Source of the DNA: Stenotrophomonas maltophilia
GTDB lineage: Bacteria; Pseudomonadota; Gammaproteobacteria; Xanthomonadales; Xanthomonadaceae
Assembly (NCBI GenBank): GCA_002363385.1
Contig: DEVL01000005.1
Coordinates: 336,453-400,452, forward strand
DNA length: 64,000 nt
Direction: 5' to 3'
The position numbers and the translations under genes were made by a program. Position 1 is the first letter of the stretch. Every line of letters starts with the position of its first letter. Under the pieces are notes generated by a model. It ran no database searches. It was not told where the DNA came from and saw nothing but the letters and a program-made list of their open reading frames with translations. Below are positions 26,832 through 35,866 of the stretch, piece by piece.

Positions 26832-27164
26832 TCAGTGCTTGAACATCATCCCGACCAGGAACAGCACCAGCGGCGCGGCGCTGAGTACCGCGCCGATGAT
26901 GCCCAGCCACGGCCAGCGTTCCTGACGCACGCGCGAGCCCACCGTGGCGATCAGACCCACGGCGGCCGAGGCGAGTACGCCGATCGAGACACCGGTGGTG
27001 CTGGCGCCTGCGGTGACACCGTGGTTGGCCGCAGTGGCGATGTGCGCGGCAAAGGCACCGATGGGGAGGCCGAGAAAGCTGATCAGGCCGAGCAGCGGCA
27101 GCCGCTGGGCCGAGATCGGCGCCGTCGATGGTGAGCGGGGTGCCTGCGGGGAATCTGGCAGCAC
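26832..27164 (-). CDS. Small three-helix membrane protein, unknown function
   Basis: 110 residues from GTG at 27164, chosen because CAGGAG lies seven bases upstream on the minus strand. Three hydrophobic segments: LLGLISFLGLPIGAFAAHIA, VSIGVLASAAVGLIATVG and WLGIIGAVLSAAPLVLFLVGMM. The N-terminal 25 residues are Pro/Ser-rich. No family recognised. Convergent with the MerC gene nine bases away. Confidence 0.7.
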   Translation of the reverse strand: MLPDSPQAPRSPSTAPISAQRLPLLGLISFLGLPIGAFAAHIATAANHGVTAGASTTGVSIGVLASAAVGLIATVGSRVRQERWPWLGIIGAVLSAAPLVLFLVGMMFKH

Positions 27165-27277
27165 GGGGTGTCTCCTGAGAATCGCGTCACCGTACACCAT
27201 CGCCCGCGACGCACACAGACGGGATCTTTTCATGCCGTGTTGGACAATGCCCTCAACATCCGCCGACAGGAACCGCC

Positions 27278-27709
27278 ATGCGCTTGTTGCCCAGCTTGTT
27301 GCCCAGCCTGCTTCTCCTGTCCCCGCTCCTGCTGACCGGTTGCGGCAAGGACAACAGCGCCGGCGTGTTCTCTTCCGATCCAATGCTCGGCTGCTTCTCC
27401 ACCCACGCGCGCAAGCCGGCGGAATTCCGCATCGAGCAGCAGCAGGGGCAGTACTACGTGTCCTTCAACCGCGATGAGCAATGGCAGCGCGATGCCACGC
27501 CGCTGCAGGAATCCAGCCGCGCCGAGATCGCGCAGTTCTTCCGCGACGATGCCGACCAGATCAACAAGGCCCTGGTGCGCCCCGGTGGCGGCTTCGGCAT
27601 CTTCAAGTTCAACCCCGGTGCCACGCTCAAGGGCAAAGCCAAGGACAGCGACTACATGGCGCTGGTCCTGATCGGCGCCGGGCCGGTGTTCCCGGTGAAG
27701 TGCCCCTGA
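27278..27709 (+). CDS. Small lipoprotein of unknown function
   Basis: 143 residues with a lipoprotein signal (MRLLPSLLPSLLLLSPLLLTGC, lipobox LLTGC). The mature domain (MLGCFSTHARKPAEFRIEQQ onward) is mixed alpha/beta with an internal Cys near the N-terminus and another at the C-terminus (PVKCP). No known family. A long inverted repeat begins 26 bases past its stop. Confidence 0.8.
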   Translation: MRLLPSLLPSLLLLSPLLLTGCGKDNSAGVFSSDPMLGCFSTHARKPAEFRIEQQQGQYYVSFNRDEQWQRDATPLQESSRAEIAQFFRDDADQINKALVRPGGGFGIFKFNPGATLKGKAKDSDYMALVLIGAGPVFPVKCP

Positions 27710-27734
27710 TCGCCACGATGCGCCGCGCCCGCCT

Positions 27735-27789
27735 ACCGGGCCACGGGTGCTGGCTGCGGCCCACCGCACGCCCGCACCCGTAGCCCGGT
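27735..27789. repeat. Long inverted repeat next to RAYT gene
   Basis: Arms at 27735-27750 (ACCGGGCCACGGGTGC) and 27774-27789 pair over 16 bases with one mismatch around a 23-base loop. The right arm contains GTAG, the REP head tetranucleotide. It lies between a lipoprotein stop and the end of a REP-associated transposase gene, so it may be a REP-related structure or a terminator; no U-tract is visible. Confidence 0.55.
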
Positions 27790-27855
27790 CCGCAACACCC
27801 ATCCCCCGCTACCGCCTGCCGCATGCTTCCGCGGGAAGGCCCCCATCCCCTTACG

Positions 27856-28341
27856 TCAGGCGCCCTCCTCCGGCTCGCGGCGGCCGCGATGGATCGAGCT
27901 GTATGGCCATTGCGTCGCATCCCTCACATGGCCATGTTTGACCGGATTGTGGTGCACATAGGCCACATGCCGCTGCAGGTCCTCGGCATCGACGATCCGA
28001 TGCTCGCGAAAGCCGTTGTGCCAGAGCGGACGCAGGCTGCGATCACGCCGGAGCTGCAGCCGTGGATCCGTCATCGGCAACTGGCGGTCGAAGATCGCCT
28101 GGATCTGCGCCCAGCGCCGATGGCCTTCCTCATCGCCTTCCGGCAGCGTCCACACGCCATGCAGGTGGTCCGGCAGCACCACGATCGCGTTGATCCGGAA
28201 CGGCCGCGCCTGCTGTGCCACCCGGAACGCCAGCCGCAGGATCTGCGCCTGTTCCACCAGCAGGCTGCTGCTGCGATCGCGCAGGTGCGCGCTGAAGAAA
28301 TAGGCAGTGCCGGTCGGCCAGAGGATGTGGTCGTAGGACAT
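27856..28341 (-). CDS. REP-associated tyrosine transposase (RAYT)
   Basis: 161 residues, the normal length of Y1-type RAYT proteins. Metal-binding HxH is in VLPDHLHGVW (residues 59-61) and the candidate catalytic tyrosine is in HVAYVHHNPVKHG (Tyr128). The domain ends with the WPYSS motif typical of the family. RAYTs act on REP palindromes; three SMAG-like elements occur in this window. ATG at 28341 chosen because earlier in-frame codons look non-coding. Confidence 0.88.
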   Translation of the reverse strand: MSYDHILWPTGTAYFFSAHLRDRSSSLLVEQAQILRLAFRVAQQARPFRINAIVVLPDHLHGVWTLPEGDEEGHRRWAQIQAIFDRQLPMTDPRLQLRRDRSLRPLWHNGFREHRIVDAEDLQRHVAYVHHNPVKHGHVRDATQWPYSSIHRGRREPEEGA

Positions 28342-28531
28342 GGGCCAAGTATCCAAAGCCCACACGCCCCCTGCGATCAGCGCCCCCCGTGCGAGCCCCT
28401 CGGACACCGACGCATTGCTGGGTCGGATTCCCCCACCACAGGGCCGGATGACGGCCCGCCCGGCCTTCTCAGGTACGATGCTCCCCCTGACTGCCATACC
28501 GTCTGGCGCTTGCGCCGCGGCCTGAGATCCC

Positions 28532-29374
28532 GTGCCCCATTACACCGGCCCCCTGCTGACCCGCCCGCTCGCCGAGAGCCTGACCCGCGCCCGCGATGCC
28601 GGCACCGGCGAATGGACCGGCTCGCTCGACCTCGGCCGCTCCACCGGCACCGCCACGCTGGCGGCCGACCACTGGCAGTGGAAGGGCGAGACCTATGCCT
28701 ATCCCGGCAAGACCAAGGACCGCACCCTGTACTACTGGGACGGCGAGGAATTCCTGGCGATCTCGCGCTTCGGCTCGGCGTTGATCAAGCTGGTGCCGAC
28801 CGACTGGGACGCACCGACGTTCGAGATCGACGGCATCAAGATGCTGCCCAGCGCGCAGGTGTCCCCGTTCGAGGATGCCCGCCGCAAGGTCGCGTTGATC
28901 GCACCGGCCGGCAAGACGGTGCTGGACACCTGCGGCGGCCTGGGCTACTTCGCGGCGTGCTGCCTGGAAGGTGGGGTCACGCGTATTCGCTCGTTCGAGA
29001 AGAATCCGGATGTGCTGTGGCTGCGCACGCTCAATCCGTGGTCGCCCGATCCGGACGCGGAAAGCAGCGGCGGCCGGCTGGCGCTGAGCCAGGGGGACGT
29101 GTCGCAGGAGATCGAAGCGCTGGAGACCGCCTCGGTCGATGCGATCCTGCATGATCCGCCGCGCTTCGGCATCGCCGGCGAACTGTATTCACAGGTGTTC
29201 TACGACCAGCTCGCACGCGTCATCCGCAAGGGCGGCCGGATGTTCCATTACACCGGTGCGCCGAACAAACTGACCAGCGGCCGCGATGTGCCGCGCGAGG
29301 TCGCCAAGCGTCTGGAAAAGGCAGGCTTCAGGGCTGAGCTGGCGATGGATGGGGTGCTCGCGGTCAAGCGCTGA
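28532..29374 (+). CDS. Class I SAM-dependent methyltransferase-like protein
   Basis: 280 residues from a GTG start. The Rossmann motif VLDTCGGLGYFAACCLEGG (about residue 131) and a DPPR-type motif ILHDPPRFG (about residue 206) give a methyltransferase fold similar to archaeal and bacterial spermine/RNA methylase-like proteins. A beta-rich N-terminal domain precedes it (TLAADHWQWKGETYAY). Substrate unknown. The stop is 12 bases from the convergent small-protein gene. Confidence 0.82.
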   Translation: MPHYTGPLLTRPLAESLTRARDAGTGEWTGSLDLGRSTGTATLAADHWQWKGETYAYPGKTKDRTLYYWDGEEFLAISRFGSALIKLVPTDWDAPTFEIDGIKMLPSAQVSPFEDARRKVALIAPAGKTVLDTCGGLGYFAACCLEGGVTRIRSFEKNPDVLWLRTLNPWSPDPDAESSGGRLALSQGDVSQEIEALETASVDAILHDPPRFGIAGELYSQVFYDQLARVIRKGGRMFHYTGAPNKLTSGRDVPREVAKRLEKAGFRAELAMDGVLAVKR

Positions 29375-29386
29375 GCAAGGGGCTGG

Positions 29387-29563
29387 TCAACTGCCGCGTG
29401 GCAGTTTGGCCGCCCACATGTTGTCGACCAGATTGGGATAGCGCCGCCCGTTTTCCTCGGCGCGCTGACGTGCCGCATCCTTCTGCGCCTCGGAGAGCGG
29501 CTGCGATTTTTTCTTCCCGTTGGGACTGGGCTTCTTCCAGGGCGGTGTCTGGGACTGGCGCAT
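29387..29563 (-). CDS. Small basic protein, 58 residues
   Basis: Minus-strand frame of 59 codons reading MRQSQTPPWKKPSPNGKKKS and then QPLSEAQKDAARQRAEENGR, ending in RYPNLVDNMWAAKLPRGS. Composition (helical, Lys/Arg/Gln-rich, ordered tail with Trp) looks real. The competing frames over the same bases are Arg/Ser-rich and look like shadows. I do not recognise a function; the charge would suit nucleic-acid binding. Confidence 0.65.
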   Translation of the reverse strand: MRQSQTPPWKKPSPNGKKKSQPLSEAQKDAARQRAEENGRRYPNLVDNMWAAKLPRGS

Positions 29564-29677
29564 GGGTGGTCTCGTGTGGCGTAACGCTGCATTCTCGCTC
29601 AGCGGGTGCAGCGTACAAGAACGCCCGACACGTTATCGCAACGTGCCGGGCGCGTACTGCGAAGAACGACCTGCGAC

Positions 29678-30490
29678 TTACTTCTTCAGGAAGTCCAACA
29701 GTGCTTTGTTGAACGCATCGGCATGGCTGGCATTGCAGCCGTGCGGCGCGTCCTTCAGCACCACCACCTCACTGCCCGCGATGGACGCATGGGTGCGCTT
29801 GCCCGAGCCCTCGAACGGGACCGTACCATCGCTGTCACCGTGCAGCACCAAGGTCGGCACCGTCACCTTCTTGAGGTCGCTGCGGAAGTCGGTCGTGCCG
29901 AAGGCCTTCATGCAGCCCAGCGCGGCGGTCTGGTCGGACTGCTGGCAGAGCTTGATGGCGGCCTGGCGCTCTTCCTCGCTGACCTTGAGCTCGCCGTTGG
30001 CGCTGAAGAAATCCTTGGTGAAGCCATCGAAGAACGTGTCGCGGTCCTTCTCCAGGCCTTCGCGCATTTCATCGGCCTTTTCCTGGGTCAGCGGGCCCTC
30101 GGGGTTGTCGCCGGTCTTGAGCATGTACGGCGGCACCGCCGAGGCGAACACCACGCTGTGCAGGCGCGATTCGCCGTGCTTGGCGACGTAGCGCGCCACT
30201 TCACCACCGCCCATCGAGAAGCCGACCAGGGTGGCGTCCTTCAGGTCCAGATCCTCGATCACACCGGCCAGATCATCGGCGAGGGTGTCGTACTCGTAGC
30301 CATCGGCCGGCTTGTCCGAGCGCCCGAAACCACGGCGGTCGTAGGCCACCACGCGGTAGCCCGCCTCGCGCAGCGCGGGGACCTGGGCCTCCCACGATTC
30401 GGCCGACAGCGGCCAGCCATGGATCAGCACCACCGGGCGGCCGGTACCACCGGAATCTTCAACTTGCAGGCGAACGCGGGAAGCAGCCAT
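29678..30490 (-). CDS. Alpha/beta hydrolase, haloperoxidase-like
   Basis: 270 residues. Oxyanion region VVLIHGWPLSAESWE, then YDRRGFGRSDKP, nucleophile elbow TLVGFSMGGGEVARYV (GFSMGG with Ser), acid Asp in LVLHGDSDGTVPFEG, and catalytic His in KDAPHGCNASHADAFN. This is the non-heme chloroperoxidase/esterase group; enzymes of this type are usually esterases or perhydrolases. Start at 30490 (MAASRVRLQVEDSG) has AAGGAGTTCCC upstream. Confidence 0.9.
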   Translation of the reverse strand: MAASRVRLQVEDSGGTGRPVVLIHGWPLSAESWEAQVPALREAGYRVVAYDRRGFGRSDKPADGYEYDTLADDLAGVIEDLDLKDATLVGFSMGGGEVARYVAKHGESRLHSVVFASAVPPYMLKTGDNPEGPLTQEKADEMREGLEKDRDTFFDGFTKDFFSANGELKVSEEERQAAIKLCQQSDQTAALGCMKAFGTTDFRSDLKKVTVPTLVLHGDSDGTVPFEGSGKRTHASIAGSEVVVLKDAPHGCNASHADAFNKALLDFLKK

Positions 30491-31063
30491 GGGAACTCCT
30501 TGGAGCGATGGGGAATGAAGTTCGATCCTAGGGAGCGGGGGTTGGGTGAGCTGTGAAAGAAAGCGCGGTGTCGCTGACGTGACGTGCACAGGGCTGACTG
30601 AAACCGGCCAGGGCGTTCAGCGGTGCGATGCTGGCATCACTCGGCCACGATCTCAGCATCTGAGACGGCAGCGGACGATAGTTGCCATGGGGCATCGTCG
30701 ACGCTGGGAACCGGTACATGGACTGTCATGAGATCACACCGGAGGCTGCGCATCGTGTCGAACCCAGCGCGTCCGGAAACGCCTGCTGTGGGCTGGCACT
30801 TACGTTGTTGTTGCATGGCCTTGGTGCGCATCCTGCAGCCCATGCGGCATTACGTGCTGCTCTGCGGCAGAGGCCGGAGAGCGAGTGCTGTGCCAGCTGC
30901 GCGCTGTTGCGTGGCCATAACAACCCATAGATGTGTGCCGGCGACGTGGCCGCGGCGGAGCCATGGTTCGCCGCGCAGGCCGGCCATTACTAATTACATA
31001 GTTGACATGCCCGATCCGTCGGGCGCACGATGCGGGCGTCAACTAACGAACCAGTAGATAGCT
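30491..31063. other. Intergenic stretch upstream of blaI, no supported gene
   Basis: A 573-base gap with a patchwork of short frames, none with a good ribosome site or protein-like composition. The right end holds the blaI promoter region. Confidence 0.5.
30989..31002 (+). promoter_or_regulatory. Candidate BlaI operator
   Basis: ACTA-N6-TAGT inverted repeat, abutting TTGACA at 31002-31007 which could be the -35 element. BlaI/MecI repressors bind dyads of this kind; assignment is by position and symmetry only. Confidence 0.45.
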
Positions 31064-31459
31064 ATGGCCCGCCCCGTATCGCCTGCCCTGACCGACGCCG
31101 AACGCCGCATTCTGGAGGTGCTCTGGAAGAAGAAGGAGGCGTCCGTGCGCGAGGTCGCCGACGAGCTGTCCAAGAAGAAGCCGGTCGCCTATACGACCGT
31201 GCTGACCATGTTCAAGGTGCTGGGCAAGAAAGGCCTGGTCCACCATCGCAGCGAGGGTCGCGCCTTCATCTACAGCGCCGCGATCACCCGCAGCGAGGCG
31301 CGCAAACAGGCGTTGGAGAATCTGCTTAAGTCCTTCTTCAACGATTCGCCCAGCGTGCTGGCGCAGCACCTGATCGATGAGCACGACATGGACGCTGACG
31401 AACTCAAAGCGCTGCAGCAGCGCGTGGACGACGCATCTCCTTCGAGGACGCCCAAATGA
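31064..31459 (+). CDS. BlaI/MecI-family transcriptional repressor
   Basis: 131 residues. Winged-helix domain: ALTDAERRILEVLWKKKEAS, VREVADELSKKKPVAYTTVL (recognition helix) and MFKVLGKKGLVHHRSEGRAF. A short dimerization helix follows (ARKQALENLLKSFF). BlaI proteins repress a downstream operon until cleaved by the partner M56 protease. The stop overlaps the start of the M56 gene by four bases, the standard blaI-blaR layout. Confidence 0.9.
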   Translation: MARPVSPALTDAERRILEVLWKKKEASVREVADELSKKKPVAYTTVLTMFKVLGKKGLVHHRSEGRAFIYSAAITRSEARKQALENLLKSFFNDSPSVLAQHLIDEHDMDADELKALQQRVDDASPSRTPK

Positions 31460-33012
31460 CCGTGCATTGGACCCAGGCCCTGGCAACGATGGCCGTGCAA
31501 CATCTCTGGCAGAGCGCCCTGCTGTTCGCACTTGCGGCCTTGGTGCTGGGGCGCAGCCGGCTCAGTGCGGAAGCGCGCTCCTGGGTGCTCTGCGCGGCCT
31601 TTGTGCTGGCTGCGGCATCACCGCTGTTGGTCCTGCTGCCTCGCACCGCGCCGACGACTGTTGAGGTCGCGCAGCAGGCCGTACTGCCCTCGGCGACTGG
31701 GGCTCCAGTGCAGGTTGTCGCGCAGAAGCTGGACAGCATTACCAAGATGCCCTCCGCCTCCACCACGCCGACGCTGCTGCAAGGCGCCGTAGTGATCTGG
31801 TTGCTCGGTACGCTCTGGGGCCTGAGCCGCCTAGGCCAAGGCGCCTGGCAAGCGCGTCGCCTGCATCGCTGCGCGCGGCAGTCGCCCCAGCACGAAGCGC
31901 TGCTGGGTGAAGAACTGCCTGCGGGTGCCAGCGTTGCACTATCCGATATCGCTCCGGGCCCGATGGTGGTTGGCCTGTGGTCGCCGCGCATTCTGGTGCC
32001 GACCACGATGGCATCCACCCTGCCCCCGGCCGCGCTGCGTGATCTGCTGCTGCATGAAGCCGCGCATATTCGTCGGCATGATCTGTGGATCACCGCTGCA
32101 CAGCGTGCACTGCTCGCCGTGTACTGGTGGAGCCCGTTCCTGCGCCTGCTGGGCCGTCGGCTGGATCTCGCCCGCGAGATGGCGTGCGATGAGCAGGCGG
32201 CCCTGCGCACCGGCAGTGGCCCCGGCTATGCCAATTCCCTGCTGGCCGGTATCGCGGGACTGATGACACAGCGGGGACGCAGCGCGCCACTGGCCGTCGG
32301 CATGTCCGCCACCCGAAGTGGCTTGAGCCAGCGCATCGATGGACTGCTCCGCCTGGACACGCGCTCGACGCGCAGGACAACCCGCTTCGGCTGGGGCGCA
32401 CTGTGTGCGGTTGCGCTGGTCGCGCATGTTGGTGTCACCGTGGCCGCTACGCCGCGGTTGGGCAACGCGATCGTCATTGCAGAGAACGAGGCCGCCACCA
32501 CGTCGCGCACCGTCTCGCCGCACGCCGAGCAGCTGCTCAGCGCGGCCAGCAACGGCGACATCTCCCGCGTGCAGCAGCTGGTCAAGGCGGGTGTTGCCGT
32601 GGACACGCAGGTCAGTGGCGACGGCACCGCGCTGATCATTGCTGCCAAACAGGGCGAGCTCGCGATGGTCGACGCACTGCTCGTGCTCGGCGCGCAGCCC
32701 GACCTGGCCTCGCGCGGCGATGGCAATCCGCTGATCGCTGCGGCACGTCGCGGTCATCTGCCGGTCGTCGAGCGTCTGATCCGCGCCGGGGCCGACGTCA
32801 ACCGCATCGTCGCCTTGGACGAGACCCCGCTGATCAACGCTGCGCGCTCCGGCGATGTAGAGACCGTGGCCTATCTGGTCGAGCACGGTGCCGACGTCAA
32901 CCTAGGCGTGGTGGCCGATTTCGGGCAGTGGCGCTCACCGCTGAACCAGGCAAGAAACGATCGCGTCCGTGACTACCTCACCCAACGTGGTGCCGTCGCC
33001 GGCAGACGCTGA
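31456..33012 (+). CDS. BlaR1-like M56 membrane metalloprotease fused to ankyrin repeats
   Basis: 518 residues. Hydrophobic helices flank an M56 peptidase region with the zinc site LLLHEAAHIRRHD (HEAAH, about residue 200) and distal REMACDEQAALR, so catalytic residues are present. After another transmembrane segment (about 320-340), residues 355-510 form ankyrin repeats (NGDISRVQQLVKAGV; RGHLPVVERLIRAGADV; SGDVETVAYLVEHGADV). Classical BlaR1 has a penicillin-binding sensor domain here instead. It may sense something other than beta-lactams. Coupled to blaI; followed by a beta-lactamase-family gene. Confidence 0.87.
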   Translation: MTVHWTQALATMAVQHLWQSALLFALAALVLGRSRLSAEARSWVLCAAFVLAAASPLLVLLPRTAPTTVEVAQQAVLPSATGAPVQVVAQKLDSITKMPSASTTPTLLQGAVVIWLLGTLWGLSRLGQGAWQARRLHRCARQSPQHEALLGEELPAGASVALSDIAPGPMVVGLWSPRILVPTTMASTLPPAALRDLLLHEAAHIRRHDLWITAAQRALLAVYWWSPFLRLLGRRLDLAREMACDEQAALRTGSGPGYANSLLAGIAGLMTQRGRSAPLAVGMSATRSGLSQRIDGLLRLDTRSTRRTTRFGWGALCAVALVAHVGVTVAATPRLGNAIVIAENEAATTSRTVSPHAEQLLSAASNGDISRVQQLVKAGVAVDTQVSGDGTALIIAAKQGELAMVDALLVLGAQPDLASRGDGNPLIAAARRGHLPVVERLIRAGADVNRIVALDETPLINAARSGDVETVAYLVEHGADVNLGVVADFGQWRSPLNQARNDRVRDYLTQRGAVAGRR

Positions 33013-33169
33013 CAGGCCGCGCTCCCCACCGGTGACGCTGATCGGTGCGATGGCCTCCGCCGCCATCGCCCGCCACTCAATGCCCTCTTTCGCTGCACCG
33101 TATCGCCCCTCTCTGCGGCGTGCTTGCGCGCGCCTGTCTTTCGCGGATCGCCCCCTCATGAGGTATCGC

Positions 33170-34741
33170 ATGGCTTACGCATCCATTCCGCAGGCACCAA
33201 CCCCGCTGCGATCTAACCGCGCTCAGTACGGCCTGGTGCGCGCGTCACTGTGCACCGCGCTGGTGCTGCTGCTTGCCGGCCCCGCAGCGGCGGCGGACCG
33301 CGAAGACGCGGCGATCCGCACGGCGCTCGCCTCCGGCCTGCGCCCCACCGTGGTGCCGGCCGATACCGCTCTGCCGCACTGGTCGCTGCAGCAACGCATG
33401 GCCCAGCACCATGTGCCCGGTGTGGCCATCGCTGTTCTACGGGATGGAAAGCTCGTGCACAGCGCCGGCTACGGGACGCGCGAGATGGGCACGCAGGCTG
33501 CCGTGAATGCCGACACGTTGTTCTCGGTCGGCTCGGTCAGCAAGGTGGTTACGGCCGCCACCTCACTACGCTTGGTGGCCGATGGCACCCTCGCACTGGA
33601 CCAGGACATCGCCACCTACCTACGTAGCTGGAAAGTACCGGCCACCGCAACCCTCCCAGCACCGCAGCTGACGCTGCGCATGTTGATGTCGCACACGTCG
33701 GGGCTGGGCGTGCACGGCTTCGCCGACTACCCGCCCGGCGAACCGTTGCCCACACTGCTGCAGACATTGGACGGCATCGCCCCGGCCAAGAACAAACCCG
33801 TACGTCTGATCCATACACCCGGCGAACGGGGCGATTACTCTGGTGGCGGCGTGATGGTGGAACAGCTTGTGCTCGAAGATGTGACCGGCCAGCCGCTGGA
33901 CACGCTCGCACGCAGACAGGTCTTCGAGCCACTGCATATGCAGCGCAGTCGCTTCACCGATCCACCCACGAACACCGACAACATCGCCAACGCGCATGAC
34001 GGCGACGGCAAGCTCACCGCCCTGCCGCGCGGCTGGCAGTCCTTCCCCGAGCAGGGCGCCTCCGGCCTGTGGACCAGCGCCAACGACCTGGCCGCGTTCG
34101 TGGCTGCTCTTACGGCCAGCTACCGTGGCCAGGGCGACTTCCTTCCCCGGCCCATCGGGACCGACATGATGACCGAGGTCTCGCCGAGCTGGCACGGCCT
34201 TGGCCCGCGCCTGGACGGTGCCGGGCAGACCCGGATCTTCCACCATGGTGGCTCCAACGACAGCTACCGGGCGTGGATCGAGGGCTATCTGGAGACAGGT
34301 GACGGCTTCGTCATTCTTACCAACGGTGAGAATGGTGCTGCGCTGGCGACGGAAATCCGAAATGCGCTGTCCGATGCGATTGGGCGTGGAGTGAATCCTG
34401 CCGTGCGCACGGTTGCGCTGAATCTTCGTGAGCCGCGGTATGCGGACTATGCCGGAGTGTTCGAGCAGGACGAGCGCGTGCCGATGGCGCAGCGCCGTGC
34501 GTTGGCCGACATGTTCGACATCCCGGCGTTGGAGGTGAAGGTGGCTGATGGGGAGGTGCGCGTGGGTGTGGCTGGGACGAAACGCGATGGGCGCGTGCTG
34601 CCGGTGTCGCCGAATCGGTTTGTGTCACCGGATATCGATGGGCTGGAGATCGAGTTCCATCGGGATGCGTTCGGGAAGGTGGAGGCGTTGAGTGTGGTGT
34701 TTGGGGAGGGGCGGGGTTATTACGTGCGGAAGCGGTCGTAA
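33170..34741 (+). CDS. Exported serine hydrolase, beta-lactamase family (class C-like)
   Basis: 523 residues from ATG at 33170 (GAGG seven bases before; 33158 is an alternative). A signal peptide (ASLCTALVLLLAGPAAAA) precedes the catalytic domain. The nucleophile motif is SVSK in FSVGSVSKVVTA, with the tyrosine in GDYSGGG and the third motif HHGGSN replacing KTG. It ends with a DUF3471-like C-terminal domain. It could hydrolyse beta-lactams, esters or D-amino peptides. Located behind blaI/M56, which suggests repression by BlaI. Confidence 0.85.
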   Translation: MAYASIPQAPTPLRSNRAQYGLVRASLCTALVLLLAGPAAAADREDAAIRTALASGLRPTVVPADTALPHWSLQQRMAQHHVPGVAIAVLRDGKLVHSAGYGTREMGTQAAVNADTLFSVGSVSKVVTAATSLRLVADGTLALDQDIATYLRSWKVPATATLPAPQLTLRMLMSHTSGLGVHGFADYPPGEPLPTLLQTLDGIAPAKNKPVRLIHTPGERGDYSGGGVMVEQLVLEDVTGQPLDTLARRQVFEPLHMQRSRFTDPPTNTDNIANAHDGDGKLTALPRGWQSFPEQGASGLWTSANDLAAFVAALTASYRGQGDFLPRPIGTDMMTEVSPSWHGLGPRLDGAGQTRIFHHGGSNDSYRAWIEGYLETGDGFVILTNGENGAALATEIRNALSDAIGRGVNPAVRTVALNLREPRYADYAGVFEQDERVPMAQRRALADMFDIPALEVKVADGEVRVGVAGTKRDGRVLPVSPNRFVSPDIDGLEIEFHRDAFGKVEALSVVFGEGRGYYVRKRS

Positions 34742-34984
34742 CCCAATCGCAGACAGCGGTGACCGCGCCAAACGTCACCCCATTCACGAGCGAGGCCATG
34801 CTCGTGGGCCTCCATCTGCTCTTCCTGGCTGCCAGCCGGTTGCGTTGCCCGGGTGCTCAGCCCGCGACAGTGAGAATCTGCTCGGTCCATGTGACGGGCC
34901 GCAGCCCTTTCTTTTGAGGCCATCTGGGAGCTGCATTCGACGCGTGTCATCCAATGACTGCGCAGCATGGCGCCCCCTGAACCC

Positions 34985-35866
34985 TCAAATTGAGTCAGAC
35001 AGTTTCCCGGCAACGCGCGCGATATCTGGCCCGAAATCCTCCAATGGCCTATAGAGAGGGTTCCCGTTGATGTTGACCGAGTGGGCGCTCAAGCCGTGTT
35101 GAAGGATGTGGCTCTCGACATCTGCAAGTGTACTTCCGGGCATGTACACAGCAACGAACCCCCAACGCTTGAGCATGTTCATTCGCCCTTTTGTCCAGAA
35201 CTCCGACGGGTCCGAGAAAAAGCCAAAACCGACTGACTCCAAGCGGTTGCCGGAAACAACAAAGCGCTCGCGAGCAGCTTCACTTTTCACCGAAATCAGG
35301 ATGTTATGCGGCGCACAAGGCACAAGAAGATCGCCATACAGCTTGAGTGGCCTCAACTTTCCCCGGTTCAGCGAGATGTGACATTTCGTCGTCCACTCCG
35401 GCCAGTCTTCGCCATCCCCGACCAACGGCACGCCGGAGTTCTGGAGAACCTCCGAGCAGAGCGACTCCATGATGTCCCCGCCGGCAGCACCATGTTGCGC
35501 CGGCGCATGCATGTAGGCGGGTTCCGCAACGTTGGGATGCTGTACCTGAAACGCTTGGTAGACGTTGGCTGATGTGATCTTCGCCCCCAAAGTGACCTCG
35601 CAGAGGTGCACGACAGCTGCAGCAGTCACTTTCAGATCCAGCTGTGTGTAGAGGCAGGGACACCTCTTCAGCACCCGGGTCAGTGCCTTGCTGACTTTCG
35701 GAACAGGCAGGGGGACGTCCAGTGCCCCGAGTGGCCCACATTGCGCCAAGAGCGGCAGGAGATCAGCCTTGGCCTTGGCGCCGATTCTCAAGTCGGGCTG
35801 GTCGAGCACATCGGACCAACCGAGCGCATTCGATCCGACCGGGCAGAAGGGATGCAGACATTCCAT
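34985..35866 (-). CDS. Unrecognised protein divergent from the methyltransferase, possible nuclease
   Basis: 293 residues starting MECLHPFCPVGSNALGW. I do not recognise a family. The segment YGDLLVPCAPHNILISVKSE has the shape of a PD-(D/E)xK core (GD ... ISVK with Ser in place of the usual acid). The C-terminus (GRMNMLKRWGFVAVYMPG) looks alpha/beta. It lies 320 bases from, and divergent to, the SsoII-like methyltransferase, so it may be part of the restriction cluster. Base use is less GC-biased than neighbouring core genes. Confidence 0.6.
   Translation of the reverse strand: MECLHPFCPVGSNALGWSDVLDQPDLRIGAKAKADLLPLLAQCGPLGALDVPLPVPKVSKALTRVLKRCPCLYTQLDLKVTAAAVVHLCEVTLGAKITSANVYQAFQVQHPNVAEPAYMHAPAQHGAAGGDIMESLCSEVLQNSGVPLVGDGEDWPEWTTKCHISLNRGKLRPLKLYGDLLVPCAPHNILISVKSEAARERFVVSGNRLESVGFGFFSDPSEFWTKGRMNMLKRWGFVAVYMPGSTLADVESHILQHGLSAHSVNINGNPLYRPLEDFGPDIARVAGKLSDSI

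Noticed and set aside
30682..30930. An 82-codon frame upstream of blaI
   Set aside because: Partly hydrophobic but no ribosome site and no ordered motifs; treated as intergenic.
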